Position numbers and translations under genes: made by a program. From Actinomycetes bacterium (GTDB lineage: Bacteria > Actinomycetota > Acidimicrobiia > Acidimicrobiales > Palsa-688), in NCBI GenBank assembly GCA_021827285.1, contig JAKAWM010000079.1:1-9012 (forward strand): a stretch of DNA of 9,012 nt. Reading direction: 5' to 3'. Shown here piece by piece: positions 6,484 through 9,012 of this stretch. Below the pieces are notes generated by a model. That model was not told where the DNA came from, made no database searches, and saw nothing but the letters and a program-made list of their open reading frames with translations. Position 1 is the first letter of the stretch, and each line of letters starts with the position of its first letter.

Positions 6484-8538
6484 TCAGGTGGGCCCTGTCT
6501 GTTGCGCTTCGCTCTGACCGGGCTGGACCGGGACCCACACCCGCATCGCGTCCCGGGGACGGTTGCCGCGGGCGAAGTAGGGTACCAAGGTGAGGGCGAG
6601 CGGCTCGGCTCTCCACTGGGTTGCGCCGTCCTCGTAGTACAGCGGGCCGACCGAGCCGACGGCAGCCCGGCCCGAAGCGACTATGGCCACCTTAACATAA
6701 CCCTCGAGGTCAGCCGGTACGACCGTGCTCGGCTCAGGTGTACGGTTCGCGTCCATGGCAACATCCTCCACAGCTACACCTTCGTCCAGGTCACCCGCCT
6801 CCACACAGTAGACCAGAGGGCCTCGTTGCACGGCGACGCAGTCTCGGACGGCATCGACTCTCCAGTGCGGCTTCAATACGCGGACGGGCATGGAGCACGA
6901 AACTTGGAGGTGGTCCCCCGCGGCCCAGCGCCTGCCAACCTTGATGTAAGAGCCATCCCAAGACGCCTCAAGGGGGGAACCGTTCAGCGTCACCCTCATG
7001 AAGTCCTTGCGAGCCCACTCAGGGAAGCGCAGCGACAAGTCCCAGCGCTCGCTCGAGCTGCAGCGGGTCACCTCTATGTCCGTTGTCCCCTCCCAGGGGT
7101 GGCCGGTGCGCACGGCGAAATGGATGTCGCCCCCCGGGACTTCGGTACAAACGGCCCCGCTGAAGGGCATCTGCACCTGCAGGCCCCTGGCGTCCTTGGT
7201 CAACAGGTGGGCCTGGACGCTGGCCATCAGCCGGGCCAGGTTGGGCGGGCAACAAGCGCACAGGTACCAGGGCTGGCGATGGCGAGGAGAGTACTCATCT
7301 GCACCATCGTCATCGGTCCTCAGGTGGAGCGTGTTGGAGTAGAAAAACTCCGTCCCGTGCCGCGACACGGCACCGGCCACGGTGTTCCAGAAAACGCGCT
7401 CCATTTCTTCGGCATAGCGCGCCCGGCCGGTGGCGAGCAGGAGGCGCCAGTTCCACTGGAAACTGGCGATGGCCGCGCACGTCTCGGCATAGGCCCGGTC
7501 ACTCGGCAGCTCGTAGGCATCCCCGATGGACTCGTCTCGATGCCGGGAACCATGCGCGCCCGTCACATAGGTCTTTGTAGAAAACAGGTCCTCCCAGATG
7601 GCCTCCGACGCAGCCAGAAGCTCAGTGTCACCGGTCTCCACAGCCACATCAACGACTCCGGCCTGCAAGTAGAGCTCGCGCACGGCGTGGCCGGTTGCGT
7701 GGCCCCGCTCCCGCACGGGAACATGGTGCAAGAAGTACGACAACGGGAAACGTCGGTCCCCGAGCAGGCCGGTGCCTGGCAATGCGACGCCAGCCCTCCC
7801 CCGGAGATCCACCTGCCGTTTGGCCAATTCGAGCAGGCGCACGTCTCCGGTCAAACGGTAGAATTCCACCAAGGCGGTCTCGACCTCCGGGTGGCCACCT
7901 ACAGCCACAAGGTGGCCGTCCCCGTCCTCCAAGGAAAACGTTGCCAGCAGGTGGCGCGCGAGCCTTTCGGCCACAACGGCTAAGCCCGGGCCGCTCCCCG
8001 TCCGCTGCGCTGCGGTCGCGGCCTGAAGTAGGTGGCCGGCGCAGTAAAGCTCATGCCCCCAGCGCAGGTCGGCCCAGGCCAGCTCTGGGTGCTGGCCTTG
8101 GAACCAAGAGTTGAGGTAACCATCTGGGCCTTGGGCCCGCGCTATGACCGACGAGGCCTCGTCAACGAAGTCCCTTACCTGCGTCGAGAGCCCGCGCACG
8201 CTCTCCCAGGCTGCGGCCTCCAGGGTCTTGTAGACATCCGAGTCCGAAAAGTGCAGCCCTTCATGGGCGACTTCGCCCACGCGCCCCTGAGCCACACGTT
8301 CCAGGTTGCGGAGCGCACCCGACGCGACCACTCGCTCAATGCAATGGGGGAGTGTCTCGGCCCTGTTGCGCCTCTGCCAGTCGCCTAGTTCGTGCCCCTC
8401 GGTAAGGACGACCTCTCGCATGTCCAATGGGTGCAGGCTCCCTACAGCCGTGGGTGTAGGCCAAACCGGGCCAACTCCGACCGCTCCGGCCGAAGCCTTG
8501 GCTGCCGTGCTTGGCATCGCGCTGCTTCCTTGCTCCAT
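6484..8538 (-). CDS. GH127 (DUF1680) beta-L-arabinofuranosidase-like glycoside hydrolase
   Basis: The 684-residue protein matches the GH127 family, whose characterised member HypBA1 of Bifidobacterium longum releases L-arabinose from beta-L-arabinofuranosides using a zinc-bound cysteine. All key residues are present with the same mutual spacing: H284 (GHAVR), proposed acid/base E336 (DESIG), zinc ligands E352 and C354 (AETCA), and C429-C430 in CACCPPN, with C429 as presumed nucleophile. Other family motifs are FSDSDVYKTLEAAAW (97-111), GHELYCAGHL (161-170) and GHPEVETALVEFYRLTGD (215-232). The C-terminal part (about 450-670) is beta-rich, with VAVQRGPLVYC (568-578). No signal peptide is seen, so it should be cytoplasmic. 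It is the first gene of the operon. The ATG at 8538 has only a weak purine-rich ribosome site; an in-frame ATG at 8517 has AAGGA nine bases upstream and may be the true start. Some family relatives act on other sugars, so substrate remains inferred. Confidence 0.94.
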   Translation of the reverse strand: MEQGSSAMPSTAAKASAGAVGVGPVWPTPTAVGSLHPLDMREVVLTEGHELGDWQRRNRAETLPHCIERVVASGALRNLERVAQGRVGEVAHEGLHFSDSDVYKTLEAAAWESVRGLSTQVRDFVDEASSVIARAQGPDGYLNSWFQGQHPELAWADLRWGHELYCAGHLLQAATAAQRTGSGPGLAVVAERLARHLLATFSLEDGDGHLVAVGGHPEVETALVEFYRLTGDVRLLELAKRQVDLRGRAGVALPGTGLLGDRRFPLSYFLHHVPVRERGHATGHAVRELYLQAGVVDVAVETGDTELLAASEAIWEDLFSTKTYVTGAHGSRHRDESIGDAYELPSDRAYAETCAAIASFQWNWRLLLATGRARYAEEMERVFWNTVAGAVSRHGTEFFYSNTLHLRTDDDGADEYSPRHRQPWYLCACCPPNLARLMASVQAHLLTKDARGLQVQMPFSGAVCTEVPGGDIHFAVRTGHPWEGTTDIEVTRCSSSERWDLSLRFPEWARKDFMRVTLNGSPLEASWDGSYIKVGRRWAAGDHLQVSCSMPVRVLKPHWRVDAVRDCVAVQRGPLVYCVEAGDLDEGVAVEDVAMDANRTPEPSTVVPADLEGYVKVAIVASGRAAVGSVGPLYYEDGATQWRAEPLALTLVPYFARGNRPRDAMRVWVPVQPGQSEAQQTGPT

Positions 8539-8616
8539 GGCTCTTTCTCTGGGTTAGACGAGCAGGACGAGGGCCGCCTGCGCGATAGCCGCGCGCCAGG
8601 CCCTTCCCTCCCTTCG

Positions 8617-8634
8617 CTCCTTTCGTACGAGGAG
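8617..8634. promoter_or_regulatory. Imperfect palindrome at the predicted operon start site
   Basis: CTCCT (8617-8621) and AGGAG (8630-8634) flank an 8-bp perfect palindrome TCGTACGA (8623-8630). The two symmetries are offset by one base. The element covers the expected start of transcription from the promoter at 8637-8666, a normal place for a repressor or an early leader structure. The centre is TA rather than the CG typical of LacI-family operators, so a different regulator or chance is possible. Confidence 0.25.
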
Positions 8635-8636
8635 GA

Positions 8637-8666
8637 ACGCTACCCCATTATCCTGCCACCTGTCAA
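8637..8666 (-). promoter_or_regulatory. Predicted promoter of the GH127-GH31-ABC operon
   Basis: On the minus strand a perfect -35 hexamer TTGACA (8666-8661) is followed after 18 bases by TAGCGT (8642-8637), a TANNNT-type -10. Transcription would start near 8630, giving a leader of about 92 nt before the GH127 ATG at 8538. This is the best promoter match in the window and sits where the first gene of the operon requires it. Confidence 0.6.
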
Positions 8667-8721
8667 GACGAGATGGCCCTTAAGCACGCCTGCTCGGTAG
8701 TTATGGTGTGCCATGGCGTGC

Positions 8722-8733
8722 GGAAGCGCTTCC
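8722..8733. promoter_or_regulatory. LacI-family-type operator palindrome
   Basis: GGAAGCGCTTCC is a perfect 12-bp palindrome with a central CG, the classic form of sites bound by LacI/GalR/CcpA-type regulators. It lies in the 309-bp spacer between the operon and the divergent LacI-family gene, whose DNA-binding domain is visible in this window. It is centred about 97 bp upstream of the predicted operon start and about 120 bp upstream of the regulator's GTG. Regulation by the neighbouring protein is inferred from this arrangement. No second perfect copy was seen in the other intergenic regions. Confidence 0.6.
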
Positions 8734-8835
8734 CCTTCTTGCCCCGGGACCAATCCTGCCCGCGACAGCTACCCGCGTCGGCTTCGTGAGCGGGGCACCC
8801 AGTCCCCGTGGCGGGAGCTTGTGCTGTCTTACGCA

Positions 8836-8841
8836 TATGCT
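8836..8841 (+). promoter_or_regulatory. -10 element for a probably leaderless regulator mRNA
   Basis: TATGCT fits the TANNNT -10 pattern and ends six bases before the GTG at 8848, so transcription would begin at or beside the start codon. No Shine-Dalgarno is present before the GTG and no convincing -35 is seen at 17-18 bases. Leaderless genes of this shape are common in Actinomycetota. Confidence 0.45.
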
Positions 8842-8847
8842 TAGCTC

Positions 8848-9012
8848 GTGGACACGGCCCGACAAGCTACGCTCACAGAAGTGGCGCGGCTGGCGGGCGT
8901 TTCTGTCACCACTGCGTCAAAGGCAATCAACCGGCAGGAGCGCGTTTCTGAAGCCACCAGGAAGCGCGTGCTCCGTGCCGCCCGGCAACTCTCCTACACT
9001 CCCAACCTGTTC
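8848..9012 (+). CDS. LacI-family transcriptional regulator, N-terminal DNA-binding domain only (cut by window edge)
   Basis: The first 55 residues are present. They form the LacI-type helix-turn-helix: TLTEVARLAGVSVTTASKAIN at about residues 8-28, followed by RVSEATRKRVLRAARQLSYTPN, which carries the third helix and the start of the hinge helix. The sugar-sensing domain lies beyond the right edge. The GTG at 8848 is chosen because an in-frame TAG at 8842-8844 rules out any earlier start. Alanine and lysine occupy recognition-helix positions (TASKAIN) where TVSRVLN is more common. The gene diverges from the glycosidase/transporter operon, the usual arrangement for a local sugar-responsive repressor, and GGAAGCGCTTCC at 8722-8733 is its likely site. 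The effector is unknown; a released pentose or oligosaccharide is a reasonable guess. Confidence 0.93.
   Translation, partial: MDTARQATLTEVARLAGVSVTTASKAINRQERVSEATRKRVLRAARQLSYTPNLF

Noticed and set aside
6262..7983. A 573-codon open frame on the plus strand, antisense to GH31 and GH127
   Set aside because: It lies opposite two genes with complete family motifs, and its translation shows no recognisable domain, only Arg/Pro/Gly/His-rich sequence. Long stop-free antisense frames are expected in G+C-rich genes.
8791..8808. CGGGG-N8-CCCCG inverted repeat in the divergent spacer
   Set aside because: Only 5-bp G/C arms, common by chance at this composition, and no U tract follows.
1..9012. CRISPR arrays, tRNA/rRNA genes, insertion sequences or phage genes
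   Set aside because: No regularly spaced direct repeats, cloverleaf-like segments, transposase motifs or terminal inverted repeats flanked by duplications were seen on either strand.

Overview
This window holds a carbohydrate-uptake and glycoside-degradation locus from a high-G+C, probably actinobacterial genome. That assignment rests on G+C-rich coding sequence, MalFG-type permeases with no ATPase gene beside them, and a regulator whose -10-like box lies directly before its GTG start. The class cannot be fixed from this sequence; Acidimicrobiia or another soil actinobacterial lineage would fit.

Layout. Six genes lie on the minus strand and one on the plus strand. Reading the minus strand from right to left: a GH127 (DUF1680) beta-L-arabinofuranosidase-like enzyme (8538-6484); a GH31 alpha-xylosidase/alpha-glucosidase-like enzyme (6467-4452); two MalF/MalG-type sugar permeases (4396-3389 and 3392-2559, joined by an ATGA overlap); a secreted family-1 solute-binding protein (2361-1099); and a Gfo/Idh/MocA dehydrogenase (856 to the left edge, incomplete). 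A divergent LacI-family regulator starts at 8848 on the plus strand and runs off the right edge.

Control regions. The 309-bp divergent spacer (8539-8847) carries a perfect 12-bp LacI-type palindrome (GGAAGCGCTTCC), a promoter with a consensus TTGACA for the operon, and a TANNNT -10 six bases before the regulator's GTG, which suggests a leaderless mRNA. The 197-bp gap before the binding-protein gene has a candidate internal promoter. The 242-bp gap after it contains three successive inverted repeats that can fold as hairpins in the minus-strand transcript.

How the genes may work together. The binding protein and two permeases would import an oligosaccharide, powered by an ATPase encoded elsewhere. 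GH127 and GH31 lack signal peptides and would trim it in the cytoplasm. The dehydrogenase would act on a released sugar or derivative, and the LacI protein would sense an intermediate. The enzyme pair suggests a plant glycan with terminal beta-L-arabinofuranose and alpha-xylose (or alpha-glucose). One candidate is the arabinosylated side chain of solanaceous-type xyloglucan, but this substrate is inference. The individual families are familiar; the substrate combination, the hairpin-rich spacer and the absence of a lipobox are what merit a second look.
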